Positions 48,401-59,607 of a stretch of DNA of 64,000 nucleotides are shown in pieces. A model generated the notes under the pieces. The model had not been told where the DNA came from. It saw only the letters and a list, made by a program, of their open reading frames with translations, and did not search any database. Within the stretch, counting starts at the first letter, position 1. Each line of letters opens with the position of its first letter. Origin of the DNA: Temnothorax longispinosus (taxonomy: Eukaryota > Arthropoda > Insecta > Hymenoptera > Formicidae); contig NC_092368.1 of assembly GCF_030848805.1 (NCBI RefSeq), forward strand, positions 16,237,341 through 16,301,340, written 5' to 3'. The position numbers and the translations under genes are program-made.

Positions 48401-51400
48401 TGTAAAAGTAAGAAATAATTTTAAGTAAAGAAAAAGTTGAAAAGTTTTGCAATCTTATTACTATTTTTTTCTATGTAACAAGAATAAAAAGTTATTTTAT
48501 GAGAATAGCACATACAGGGTGTTTCCTAATAAGTGGGAATTATTGCAGTGGTAGATTCAGGACACAAAAACAATGAAAAAAGTTCATCAACAAGTATTTT
48601 ACCTTGTTTACGGGTTATAGTTTGTACTCCATGTTTGTACTACATGTTTGTACTCCAGTAATATGGAGCTGCTTAACGTTCTAGATGCTCGAAATGACCA
48701 CATTCAGTTCGTATTTGTAAACAATATTCAATATCTTTGCAATATTTCCCGACCTTGTTGATTTCACACATTCTATTAATTGAGTTTACGCACTTCAGAT
48801 TGTTTTCTTGCTAGAAGCACTTAATAATTTATTCAATAGAATTTGTGAAGTCAACAAAGTTGGGAAATATTTAGGAGATATTGAGTACTGTTTACAAATA
48901 CAAACCAAATATGACCATTTCGAGCACTTCGTATGAAGGTAAGCAGCTGTAAATTACTGGAGCACAGAAATATGGTTTTATAACTCGGAAACAAAGGTCA
49001 AATAGGATATATGTTTATGTAAACTTTTTTAATTTTTTTTATCCTAAATTCATCACTGTAATACTTCCCACTTATTAGGAAACCTTGTATATATTATTAC
49101 ATATACATGTATTATAGAGAGTTTTATATAATACGCGGTATATAAGATTAAAATTGGCAAATTTTAGTATTTTAGACAGACTGATGCGATACTAGCTATT
49201 AGTGTTATATTTTTTCTTTCTTTATCGCATCCTTGTCTGATTTCGAATTTTTCCTTTCCAGTCATTCCTGAAGTTATTCAACGAAAGGATCAATGGCAAG
49301 CCATCCGGCGTGCTGATCCCGATTCCGCAATATCCTTTGTACTCAGCAACTCTGACGGAGTTCGGTCTCGCCCAGATTGGATACTATTTGGATGAAGACA
49401 ACAAGTGGTCGCTGCAGATCAACGAGCTGGAACGAGCTCTAAGAGAGGTCAAGGATACGTGTAATCCTCGAGTGTTAGTAGTGATCAATCCTGGTAATCC
49501 GACTGGTCAAGTATTGACTCGTAAAAACATCGAAGACGTCATCCAGTTCGCTTATAAGAATCATCTGTTCTTGCTGGCCGACGAGGTCTATCAGGACAAC
49601 ATATACGACAAGGACAGTGCGTTCCATTCCTTCAAGAAAGTCATGACAGAGATGGGCGAGCCGTATTCGAAGATGGAACTCGCGTCGTTTATGTCAATCT
49701 CGAAAGGTGCGTGAGAAAAGATATGGAATCAGGAATATAATAACTCGTTAGGAGTCACAAAAAGCAATTTATTTAAAATGTTACATTTTTTGGCAATTTA
49801 TGGCCGGTATATTCATATAGGTATAGTCAGATCTTATTTCAAGACCGTCTTAAGTATAATATTTTAAGATGCTAATACAGTTCTGTGATTGGTTAATGAC
49901 ATCCTAAGATTGTACTGAAGATGGTTTTAAATATAAGAACCGACTATAAATACTGGCATAAGGGACATTGAATTCTTAACCCCTTGGCTGTTAGGCGAAA
50001 AAAATACTTGTGGGCCAAAAATGGTTTTAACAAAAGAGTAAATAAAATTATAAAAAAGGTGCTTTCTGGGTTTTTTTAAGTCTAAAAATTTGAGGTTAAA
50101 ATTTTAAAATTTAAAACGGAAACGTTTATAAAAATTCTTTTAAATTAATTTTTATGCAAACTGAGCGATATTTTAAATTATTTGGCCGTCATAATATAAA
50201 TCCATTATTTTAAATTATTAATACATTTTAATTTAAAAAACGGAATCAGCCGCTTCAAAAACTTTTAAAAAAACTTTTTATGCAATTAAATCTTATTTTG
50301 AATTTTTTACATCATATTAAATTTGTCGTTTTAAATTGTTGAATTTAAAATCAGCGGTTTTTCAAAAACTTTTTAATATAAATTTTTACGCAAATCGAAC
50401 AATTTTTTGCATTTTCAGTCCACCATATTAGATCCGCCATTTTAAATTTCGCAACTTTGATTTCAGATTTGAATTCAGCAATCCCAAAAACATATAGATA
50501 TTGGGGTTGCTAAATTCAAATCTATTCCAATTGCTCCGTTAAAAGTATGTTTTCTTAAATGTGCGGATTTTTCCGTCATGAACAGTCCCGGGCCAATTTT
50601 GTGTGTGGAGTTTCCGTCATTGACAGTCAAAGGGTTAAATTATACATTCACGAGTTTATTCTTTTAATTGAAATATTGAACATCGATATTTGATTTGAGA
50701 AGACATTAAATCTTGGTTTTCAAGTTAAGAATTCATGAATAGATTTCTTTCTCGGAAAATTTCGTGCTAACATATTTTTATTTTTAGGGTATATGGGCGA
50801 GTGCGGAATCCGCGGCGGTTACGGCGAGATCATCAACATGGATCCGGAAGTGATGAAAGTGCTGTTGAAGTCGATCTCCGCGATGCTGTGTCCTACCGTG
50901 CTCGGTCAGGTCGTAATGGGCGTTGTGACGAATCCTCCGCGACCGAATGAGCCATCGTATGAGCAATTCCAGAAGGAGAAGAAGGAAACGCTGCGCTCCT
51001 TGGCAGAGAGATCGCAGCTCGTCGTCGATACACTCAATAGTATTCCAGGATATAAGGTGACTGTCCTTTCGTGAGAACAAAAGCTGCGTACGATTATTTC
51101 TACAATGTCTTTGCCTTTTTTTCAGGCAAATCCGCCGATGGGTGCGATGTACGTGTTCCCGCGCTTCGAGCTGCCACCGAAGGCGATTGAGGCGGCGCGA
51201 GCGAAGAAGCAGGAACCAGACGTCTTTTATGCGTTCCAACTGTTAGAGAACACTGGGATCTGCGTGATCCCAGGTTCGGGCTTCGGCCAGCTACCTGGCA
51301 CATACCATTTCCGGACCACGATACTGCCGCAAAAGGAAAAAATCAAAACAATGCTCGAAGCACTGAAGCAATTCCACATCAAATTCCTTAAGGAATATAG

Positions 51401-51404
51401 TTAA
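45455..51404 (+). CDS. Alanine aminotransferase (GPT type), five exons
   Basis: PLP enzyme interconverting alanine plus 2-oxoglutarate with pyruvate plus glutamate. Coding exons: 45455-45814, 47958-48290, 49262-49706, 50788-51056, 51126-51404, about 561 aa. The first 80 or so residues are Arg/Ala/Ser-rich with few acids, suggesting a mitochondrial presequence as in mammalian GPT2. Family blocks follow in order: KMEYAVRGP, ANVGDAHAMGQQPISFLRQV, GSYSESAGI, RDGGIPCD, SNGASDGI, IPIPQYPLYSA, INPGNPTGQV, LLADEVYQDN, SISKGYMGECGIRGGY (PLP lysine at about residue 379), GAMYVFPRF and VPGSGFGQ-like IPGSGFGQ, with TYHFRTTILP near the end. All phases agree. Intron 1 (2.1 kb) shows no feature; introns 2 and 3 host transposons. 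Failure to splice exon 1 would stop at 45886. Confidence 0.95.
48525..49087. mobile_element. Mariner-type foldback element, 563 bp, in aminotransferase intron 2
   Basis: Arms CAGGGTGTTTCCTAATAAG (left) and CAAGGTTTCCTAATAAG (right, reverse complement), flanked by TA on both sides (48523-48524, 49088-49089). The two halves pair over most of their length, including CGAAATGACCA/TGACCATTTCG blocks. No transposase remains. Confidence 0.8.
49803..49956. repeat. Dispersed foldback repeat, family C copy 3
   Basis: Ends GCCGGTATATTCATA and CGACTATAAATACTGG are inverted, with TCTTAAGTATAA and AGATGGTTTTAAATATAAG blocks shared with the copies at 13263 and 23104. Confidence 0.65.
49980..50634. mobile_element. 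TTAA-flanked piggyBac-like element, 655 bp, in aminotransferase intron 3
   Basis: Ends CCCCTTGGCTGTTAGG and (right, reverse complement) CCCTTTGACTGTCAATG, flanked by TTAA on both sides (49976-49979, 50635-50638). CCC/GGG ends at TTAA are typical of piggyBac. The interior is AT-rich with repeated TTTTAAA motifs and no transposase frame. Confidence 0.75.
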
Positions 51405-52262
51405 ATAATAAATTTCCATTTGGAAAAATTGAGATTATATAGAATAGAAATAGGAATTAATAACGAATGATCGCCTGTGCATATTGTGAGGCTGTGCATA
51501 TCTGCGTGAGGACTGATTGCCAGTCCAAACGCATCGCAAACGTAAATTATTTTTATTACGATTAATAACTCATTACTGAGAGACCAGTTATCGCATACGA
51601 CGTTGTTATTGAGTTGTGTAGAAATCGTCAAAAAACTTTACATTTTGTTGTATGTAAATGTAAATGTAAATCATTGCTGAAGAATATTTGTAAATATCTG
51701 GTAATTATTGTTATGCCAACAACAATCGATATTATGTAATAGTCAACAAGAAAAAAGATTAAATATTGTTGCAGGCAGGCTGCCGTTTTTTTTTCTCACG
51801 CAATTCCTTGGTCTTTCCCAACTCAATTTCTAATTATAATTTCTTCTCTAAAGTATTATACTTTCTTTATCATTTGCAACTCTACAACACATGTACAGAA
51901 TGAAATTTTGTTGTGCGTACAATATCTTCTCTCTTTCACTCGCTTGCTCTAAATGTATAAGTTCTAAATTGATTACTGTTAATTCGCAGAGGTATATGAA
52001 AGAGTTTTGAAGAGGAGGAAAATAATAAAGAATTAATTTTGCCTTGATGTAAAAGGAATGCAGAAGACTATAATATATAATTAAAATTGAATGCGTTGCG
52101 CATAAATTAAAATTGAGTAGGAAAAAGAAAGACGTCATTGATCGTTTTCTTTCAACGGTCACGTTGATTTACCAAGTGCAACTATCTCTTACAATAATAA
52201 TAATAATAATACATACATACACATTCTACATCGCTATGTACAATATTTGCTATTTAAATTAA
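51405..52262. other. Convergent 3' flanks of aminotransferase and black
   Basis: 858 bases between two stop codons on opposite strands, AT-rich. AATAATAAA follows the aminotransferase stop directly (51405-51413). The 3' UTRs may approach or overlap. A short (AAT)n run lies at about 52193-52210. Confidence 0.6.
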
Positions 52263-55200
52263 TCAAAGATCCGCAGCGAGCCTTTCTATCTCGTCGACGA
52301 AGAACTTCATGTCGGCCTCAGTTAGCCCCGAGTTCTGCAGCACCATTCTAAAGAAGTTCGGCATATCTCTCAACGTTTGATACGTAATCAGCATCGTTCC
52401 GGCTCGGACCATGCGTTCCTTGATCATCGGCGCGATCTGCAACGAAATTTTGTCGAAATAAAATTAAGATACACGGAGAAAACTAGCAAGATAGAACGAA
52501 ATAAATTAAAAATTCGAAATGCGAGAGCTAAAAAAATAACACAATTGGAAATGAATACTTCAATCAACAATGTGGAAAATCAGAACGTTTAGATTCATTA
52601 TCTCGTCATTCCAAATAGAACTTAACAAAATAATTTGCTTAATTTTTTGAATTCATCGCTTTACATCTAAGCATCGTTACAAAAACGCGTTCAGATCAAG
52701 TAGATTCGAGTGCTGTGCACCTTGTGGAGTGCCTGATCGAGTTCCTGGCCGACCAGGTGCCTCTTTAACGGCGGAACGTAGCGGAAGCAAACATTTGTGC
52801 ACTCCGGCTCGACGAGCAGGCGCCAGCCGTCGCGCGTCCTGATGAGATCGGCAAAGTGGCGCGAGAGCGCGAACACGCGGTCGACGTGGGCCTCGAGGCC
52901 GCGTGTGCCCTTTGCCTTCCACATGTACCAGAACTTGACAACGTCAGCGCGGCGGCCGCACTGCACGTGCCGGTCACCGCAGTCGAACGACGCGTCGTAG
53001 AACTTGTCGTTCTGGAAAAGGTAGCTCGCTCCGCAACCGTGCGCCGCTTGCAACAAACCTAAGGGTGAAACTCCGTTATACGAGATATCACTTACGCAAT
53101 ATCATAATTTAAATTATATAAAAAAAGATATCCTGAGATAAATAGTTTTTTTTTTGCTATTTTAATTATATTTCTCTTCGATTACGCTTAAAAGTAATTG
53201 ACAAAAAAAATTATGATTTAATAATGAATAATAAAATTGTATCAAATGCTTAATGTATAAATTAATTAATTAATATTAAAATTGACATATATATTGTATA
53301 TTAAATATTTTAATTCTGTAAAGGAGGGTCCACATTATCGAGCAAAACCGCGAGCCGAACTTCGCCGCGAACCGATCATGCGTCCACATTATCGAGCCGA
53401 ACTTTGTCGGCTCGACAATGTCGGTTCGCGGCGAAGTTCGGCTCGCGGTTCTGCTCGATAATGTGGACCCTCCTTTAGATATAAGATTGTTGTAATGTTA
53501 AGAGATAGATATCTCTTAGCACAAATTGAAACAACTGCAAAAAAGAATTATCTTTTCTATATATTAAATAAAATAAATAAAAATGAAGAGATACAAGTAT
53601 ATATACGAAAAATAAGAAAAAAAATATAAGGGTAAATAGGAGACCTTCGTGACGGAGCAGCAGGGTGGAACACTGCTGCGGCGCGGCGAGCAGCTTGTGA
53701 GGGTTCCAGGTGACGGAGTCGGCGAGTTGGACGCCGTTCAGGAGGCCGCGGTACGTCCCGGAAACGAGTGCACCGCCGCCCCACGCGGCATCCACATGGA
53801 ACCACAGTCCGTGCTTCTTGCAGACCTCCGCGATCTCCCTGAGGGGATCAAACGCGCCTATCACGGTGGTACCAGCGGTGGCGGACACCATGAGCGGCAC
53901 GGTGTCCTCCTCGACGGCTCGGGCGATCTGCGCCTCCAGGTCGGAGACCACCATCTTGCCGCAGGAGTCGACTTTGACCAGGTACACATTGTCATAGCCG
54001 ATGCCCAGCAACGCGGCGAGCTTCTTCACGGAGTAGTGCGCGTCCTCCGACGTGAACACCACCAGCCGCGGCATCTGCGATAATCCGGATTGCTTCAGGT
54101 TCGGGTATCTGAAATTAATGACGACCCACTTTATTCGCGTTTAGTCTTGACGATGACAAGCGACGATGACAATAATTTAAATGAAGAAAAAGAACTATAT
54201 ACCTACACTGTTAAATTCGTAGTGTCAAATTATACTCAATTTGAGTCATTTTTAACTATTCCTACATATAGGTCGCCACTGCTTTTACTCAATAGGTATA
54301 TGTCATTAATTTAATTAACCAATGAAGTGTTAAAATAATACCTACTGTTTTGAGTTAAAATAATAAATTTTGGCGCACATGCATGGTAGTTAAAAATAAT
54401 CAAATGTTATTTAACTCAAGGTATTAATTTAAATTTCGTTCAATATTTAACAGTGTATATATATAACAAAGATATATATATAAATATAATAGATAAATAT
54501 AAATATAAATAGATAAATATAAATAGATAAATATAAATATAAATATAATAAAATATAATAGATTTCCTAGTAATATACCTTGAAAAGTAACCGGTAAATA
54601 ATCACCTATGGTGACGCGCCAGGTTGATGGCGTATCCGTTCGCCATGGAGCCGCCGGGACAGAAGAGGCCCTCGCCGCTGTGCCAGCCGATGACGGCGCG
54701 CATCTCCCGCAGCACGTCCTCTTCCATCAGGGAGAACACCGGGGATACCTCGTAGGTATAAACGGACGGATTGAGTGCGTCGGTCAACCACTGACCCAGC
54801 AGCCCGTACGGGTCCAGACTCGAGAACAGCTGGTTGACGAAGTGCGGGTGGCCCGTCTTCACGCTGTACTTGATGATGTCGCTCGTCAGCGTCAACAGCT
54901 CCTCGTGGCTGACACCCTCGGCTGTCAACGAGAGATCGACTACGGAGCGCAGGTCGCGAGGATCCACCCATTCGACCACACGATTCTCTCCGGAGGTGGA
55001 CTGTACACACACATACAAAGCATAATATATAACATACGGATAAAAAATATGTTAAACAATAATAAAATAAGTGAAACAGGATTGATGTATGGATACACAA
55101 TCAATTAGAGAAAATGCCATTTACGGTCCGGGCTGGATTTTCAAAAATAATCGCTCTTTGTCTCTCAATTCTTGTGGACGGATGTAAATATTGTAAATCG

Positions 55201-56956
55201 ACATGATTTTCTTTTCACGCAAACTATCCTGCTGTTTGTTATAACTATTAACTCTGATGACTCTTTTAGCGATAAAAAAAATCAATAAAAAATTTCCAAG
55301 ATCATCCTTAATTTCAAGAGTCTAAATATTATGAAGGATAGTGCAGTTTCGCAATGTATTTATACCGACGAGTTCTTAGTGTAATTCGGATTTAACTTTC
55401 GAAAATATTGAAATATAGCTCCTGAATTATATTAAAGATCGAAACGACGCCGCTTTCTGCGAAATGGATAGTGAAATCTTGTTCGTCGTTTAATCTTAGG
55501 TGAGTTTTACTTTAATAGTACTTTAGTCTGATGTTTATAATCACGTGAAATGTCTAAAAAATTATAATAACAAAGAAAATACAAGAAATTTAACAGAATT
55601 ACGAATTCGCAGAATACGCTGGATTTCTCGAGGAACGCGAGACAATGCGTTCTCGCTAAGGATTACGTTTTTTCTCACGTGTCCCTGGTCAACTTTATAT
55701 GTGATTTGCGTCTGATTTGCCAAGGAGCACGGCATGATAATGAGATCAATACTGGCGATTTAATTGCCGCCAAGTCATTCGTTGTTACTGCAATTTGCTA
55801 CTAATACCGCTATTATACTCGCTAAACGATGTAAATTCCGTCGTATTTGTGATGAATGGAATGGCATTAGCATAAAAATGCAACGTTAATTGCGCGTCAA
55901 TCATGTGACATCCGTATTGGCTATATTAAGGATCTGTACTGGCTATTAACGCATTTATGGTCATTATAAGCAAAAATCTGGTAGGTATCCAGAAAGTGTA
56001 ATTTTCCAGAGATTCTCACTTCTCTCTTGCAACATTGCGAAATCGCGCATTCGTGATACCGCTTTTGATATCACTGCAATAGAATAATGATAACACGTGA
56101 TAGCATCAATCCAATAAGTGATAGCGTTCTCTATAGAGACAGATATGTAAATTCAAGTAGGCAGAATAGAAGGGAATAATATTATTATTAGATGCGGAGC
56201 AGATGTGCATTCAAATTAAATTTTATAGAATAAATCTTTATAGGAAAAAATTATATAGAATAAAAAAATATATATATGTAGGTAATACAAAAATATACCT
56301 AAACATAGATATTTTCTATATATACATATATAACATATATTTAATATAAATTAAAAATTTAACGATATAAATTAATATAAGTTAATTATATATAAATATA
56401 ATATAAATTAATATATATAAATTAGCAAAAACGTAGAACAACGTAATATTTTATTCTATACCAGTGTTAAGTCTTTGTCTTTCTTTCCTAATTTTTTTAT
56501 TATTTATTTAACAAACTTGCGCATAAATTCTATTCGGAATTTCCAACATCCTACATATTTACAAAATTAATATAAAATTAATATTGTCTCATTCAATTAG
56601 GATTATTGTGCTTAAATAAAAGAATAAAATAAATATATCCTTTTTTTAAGTTTTGGCCTTACCTGGAACACCGCACGCTGCAACACGAGCTCGAAGAAGT
56701 CCCTGAAGAGCTTCTCATGAGCGTCTCGACGCGGCATGCTGCGGAAGTCCCGTTTCTCGGCTGCCCTTCGTTCCTCAGTGCCGTTAGCGAGAGCCGGGAG
56801 AGCCGGAAGAGCCGGGGTTGACGAGGAGTCCGGTAGATCCACCTGCGGACGTTCCCCGGACATCTTCCGCCGGGATCCCGCGGGTGGATCACCGGCCCTC
56901 CCGAGTTTCGTCCGCGCCAATGTGGGGTCGTTAGAGGTATCCTCGTTAACGGGCAT
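52263..56956 (-). CDS. b: Black-type aspartate 1-decarboxylase (GAD/CSAD family), five exons
   Basis: Group II PLP decarboxylase making beta-alanine from aspartate; in insects it supplies N-beta-alanyldopamine for cuticle tanning. Coding exons on the minus strand: 56956-56663, 55000-54606, 54108-53645, 53058-52721, 52436-52263, about 554 aa. Hallmarks: HPHFVNQLFSSLDPYGLLG, FCPGGSMANGYAINLAR, FHVDAAWGGGALVS, the PLP lysine in VTWNPHKLLAAP (about residue 368), YLFQNDKFYDASFD, DRHVQCGRRADVVKFWYMWKAKGT, and EADMKFFVDEIERL near the end. The residues after the lysine motif are Pro-Gln-Gln-Cys; human CSAD has Leu where the first Gln stands, and Gln there is associated with aspartate preference in insect enzymes. 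The start is either 56956 or 56863, the second giving about 523 aa. The donor at 53644 (GTCTCC) is weak. Intron 1 (1.7 kb) shows nothing; introns 2 and 3 host transposons. Confidence 0.9.
53321..53475. mobile_element. Highly palindromic foldback MITE in black intron
   Basis: Arms AAGGAGGGTCCACATTATCG and their exact complement, followed by CCGCGAGCCGAACTTCGCC, pair almost perfectly. TA flanks (53319-53320, 53476-53477). The near-identity of the arms and high CpG suggest a young insertion. Confidence 0.85.
54206..54455. mobile_element. CACTG-ended foldback element in black intron
   Basis: Ends CACTGTTAAAT and ATTTAACAGTG are inverted repeats, with TA on both outer sides (54204-54205, 54456-54457). 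Inside are small palindromes such as ACTCAATTTGAGT. Class uncertain (Tc1/mariner-like by TA; Chapaev/CACTA-like by CACTG). Confidence 0.6.
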
Positions 56957-58807
56957 GACTGTCAAGCTCGGCCCGACTTGGTCTGTACCCGCGGCGACGA
57001 GGACGGTATCCTTTATACGTATTAACGTTGACTGCGTCAACCAAGGACGTCTCCCTCCAGTACCCTCCGGCTCTTTCCCGCGAAGCGTTTCCGCTAACCG
57101 CTTGCGTTTTCCCTGTGTTCGTTCATCGTCGCGCTCTCACGGGCGAGCGCTTCATTCCGATCGAGTTCAGAGAATCTGGGAGTCTGGAAATCCCCGGAAG
57201 AAAAGCTGCCGGGTGCAGCGGCGATTCCCTCTCATCGGAAATTACGTCAGAATTACAATTTGTATATCGAGAGCGCCGATCAAGATAACCGCCGAGCCGG
57301 ATGATTCATCCGGGAAATGTCCCCGCCGGGTCATCCAAGGATTTAATAAATATCACGTCAAAAATATCTATATTAATGAAGAATTTATATTTATATATAT
57401 GTAACGAGTCCGGGCAATTAACGGGATTAATTAATATTAAACATTCATCATTTATATGCGTCAATGAGAGGCCGTGCAATAATATCGCGATCTCTCGTGA
57501 CAGTCGTGACCGTGACGGGGGAAAAGTGGAATCGCAAGGAGCAGCCTTCGAGTCGCGTTAAACGCTCGCGCCGTTGCAAAATAACAATAGCTCGCGTTCG
57601 CATTCTAGCGAACCCCGTTCTCGTTCGCACGTACGCACGGAGCCAAGGACGCGCGAGGTTCACAATTATTGGTAAAACTCGTAAAAGAGTTGCGGTTGCT
57701 TTATCAAGACACCGAGAAATGCTCGCGAACACAATTAGACGGCGACTTTTCCTTCACATGTGACGAAGAAGGATAAGGGTAGAAGGAAAGTCTACGGTAG
57801 ACTGTCTACCATTTTCCTTTCGGCTTTCCAATCGGTGATTCATCCTCTGACGTCACTTTCATCTGCAATAGTGTGATTGTCGCTTCTATAATGTCAAAGT
57901 ATGCTATACTTTGCAGGTGCCTCCTTACAGGATGCATGGCCCCGATTCGATTCGTTAACATCGCATATTTATATAAGTATATGTATATATTTATTTTATG
58001 TCGGCAAACATTGTTTCGTTCGTACTGTAAAAAAAGCCACGTCCTTGCATACAAACGTTAATTACGTTGCAATCTTTTAGAGAAACGAAAATTTTTAACG
58101 TTGCTGTAATTTCGCAAGCAATATTGTGTGCCATAATCGGTTTTTTGCTGCGTTAAATTATTACTGTTTATTAGTTTCTTATTATGTTTGCAAGCTGTAG
58201 GCGGGACAAAAGTTTAACACGACACTTATTTCATATGTCAAGTCCGCTAACTTCTGCCTAATGTCTGTCGAATTCTTCGATTTCTTAATAATTTTTTTAT
58301 AAATAAAAAGTGTGTTCATTTACGCAAGTAACGTATCGTTTGTATGTTAGATTTTAAGATCTTTTGATATTATTTTTATAATTTTATCGATCTTTCTTGA
58401 TCACATATCACTCTAGAGATTGTATATACTCAAAATTAATTACTTTGATATTTCCCTGCCTTATTAAAAAATATCTTTTTAAATTAAAGTTTTAAAAATT
58501 TAAATATATTTCCAACATTAATTTTCAATCTTATGAGATTCCGGATTGTTCGAATATCATCTAAAATGTAATATGTTGATAGAAAGGCAACAAATTCTTG
58601 CCATTAATTTGATAAACGTTTTAAGCGTTTAGCTCGGTTCTCTTTAGTTCCGCTTTATCGTATAGAAAGGATAGAGGGAGAAAAAAATCAGAAAAAAATT
58701 ACTACGGAGATCAACGTATCCGCGGCTACGTTGATAAATAGATATAGAGAACCGTCGCGTCGTCCATAAAATTAGATCACGTTTTTACGGATGATAAAAA
58801 CCGCGCT

Positions 58808-58842
<35 letters not shown>

Positions 58843-58920
58843 CGTGCGCGCGTGCGCGCGTGCAATAAGAACCGTTAACGTGAAGGGGGAAGGGAGGAAA
58901 AATCAAATTTTTATTATTCA
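56957..58920. other. Upstream region of black
   Basis: CpG-richer to about 57650, likely the black promoter and leader, then AT-rich. A (TG)n/(CG)-alternating purine-pyrimidine run lies at about 58810-58862. No gene recognised. Confidence 0.5.
58811..58862. repeat. (TG)n microsatellite grading into TGCG repeats
   Basis: About 14 TG units followed by GCGTGCGTGCGCGCG-type alternation. Confidence 0.85.
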
Positions 58921-59274
58921 GAGCTGAGCGTTTACGTGTAAAATATAATCTACATCGATATGTAGATAAATTATGTTTAACATGTCATGTAAACAATGAG
59001 TAATTTTATGGATCATCGCCGCGAATATTCATATATTTTGTCAGAAAAATCAGAAATTAATGTTTTCTTTGCAATTTTATTTTTATGTAGGCTGCATTCC
59101 GAAATTCACTGTCAGCAACTTTCAGTACTGAAAATCTATAGTATACGTGACGTAAAATATAGATTTGCAGTACTGATAGTGAATATCGGAATGCAGCCAT
59201 AGTTACTATATTTTATATTGAATTTGGACACAATTTTTAAGACGCTACGAAAAATTATCAATGGTTTTGAAGAT
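58921..59274. repeat. Unnamed AT-rich interspersed repeat, copy 2, split by a MITE
   Basis: Aligns by eye with 4171-4416 on both sides of the insertion at 59086-59199: left part to GCAATTTTATTTTTA, right part from TAGTTACTATA to TTTTGAAGAT. Confidence 0.75.
59086..59199. mobile_element. Short foldback MITE, family E copy 2, TA target site
   Basis: Arms GGCTGCATTCCGAAATTCAC and GGCTGCATTCCGATATTCAC (right end, reverse complement). TA flanks at 59084-59085 and 59200-59201. The other copy of the surrounding repeat reads straight through as TTTTTAGTTAC, supporting TA as the target. Confidence 0.85.
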
Positions 59275-59400
59275 ACGTGTGGAAGAAAACCAAAAAGTCT
59301 TTTTTTTGAAAAAAAAAAAAAATTTGTCGTGGTCAGCTGGATTCGAACCCGAGTCCTCGCGGTTACGAGTCTAGCACTTATGCGACTAGATATGCACCGT
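59275..59400 (-). mobile_element. tRNA-derived SINE, copy 1
   Basis: On the minus strand a tRNA-like head contains a perfect RNA polymerase III B box GGTTCGAATCC (59339-59349) and a loose A box around CTAGTCGCATAAGTG, followed by CAGCTGACCACGACAAA, a T/A-rich stretch, and GGTTTTCTTCCACACGT. Copy 2 shares head and body. Confidence 0.7.
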
Positions 59401-59607
59401 GGAATTTAAGGGTTAAACCTTAAACCAAAAAAAGTTTTTTTTTTTAAACTCCCAAGCTCCCCTAGCTTGACGACCAATTTCAAAGAGTATATATAGACCT
59501 ACGAAACAGGGGCCCGTGAGCACACCCTGTGTGACACGTTGTGATTTTATGACAGGTTTCACACATATAACTTTAATAGAAATCAAAGTCATACAGCCCA
59601 ATTGCTA

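Noticed and set aside
59325..59400. Functional tRNA gene on the minus strand
   Set aside because: The B box is perfect, but acceptor and D stems do not pair well and a second diverged copy with the same body exists nearby, which fits a SINE.
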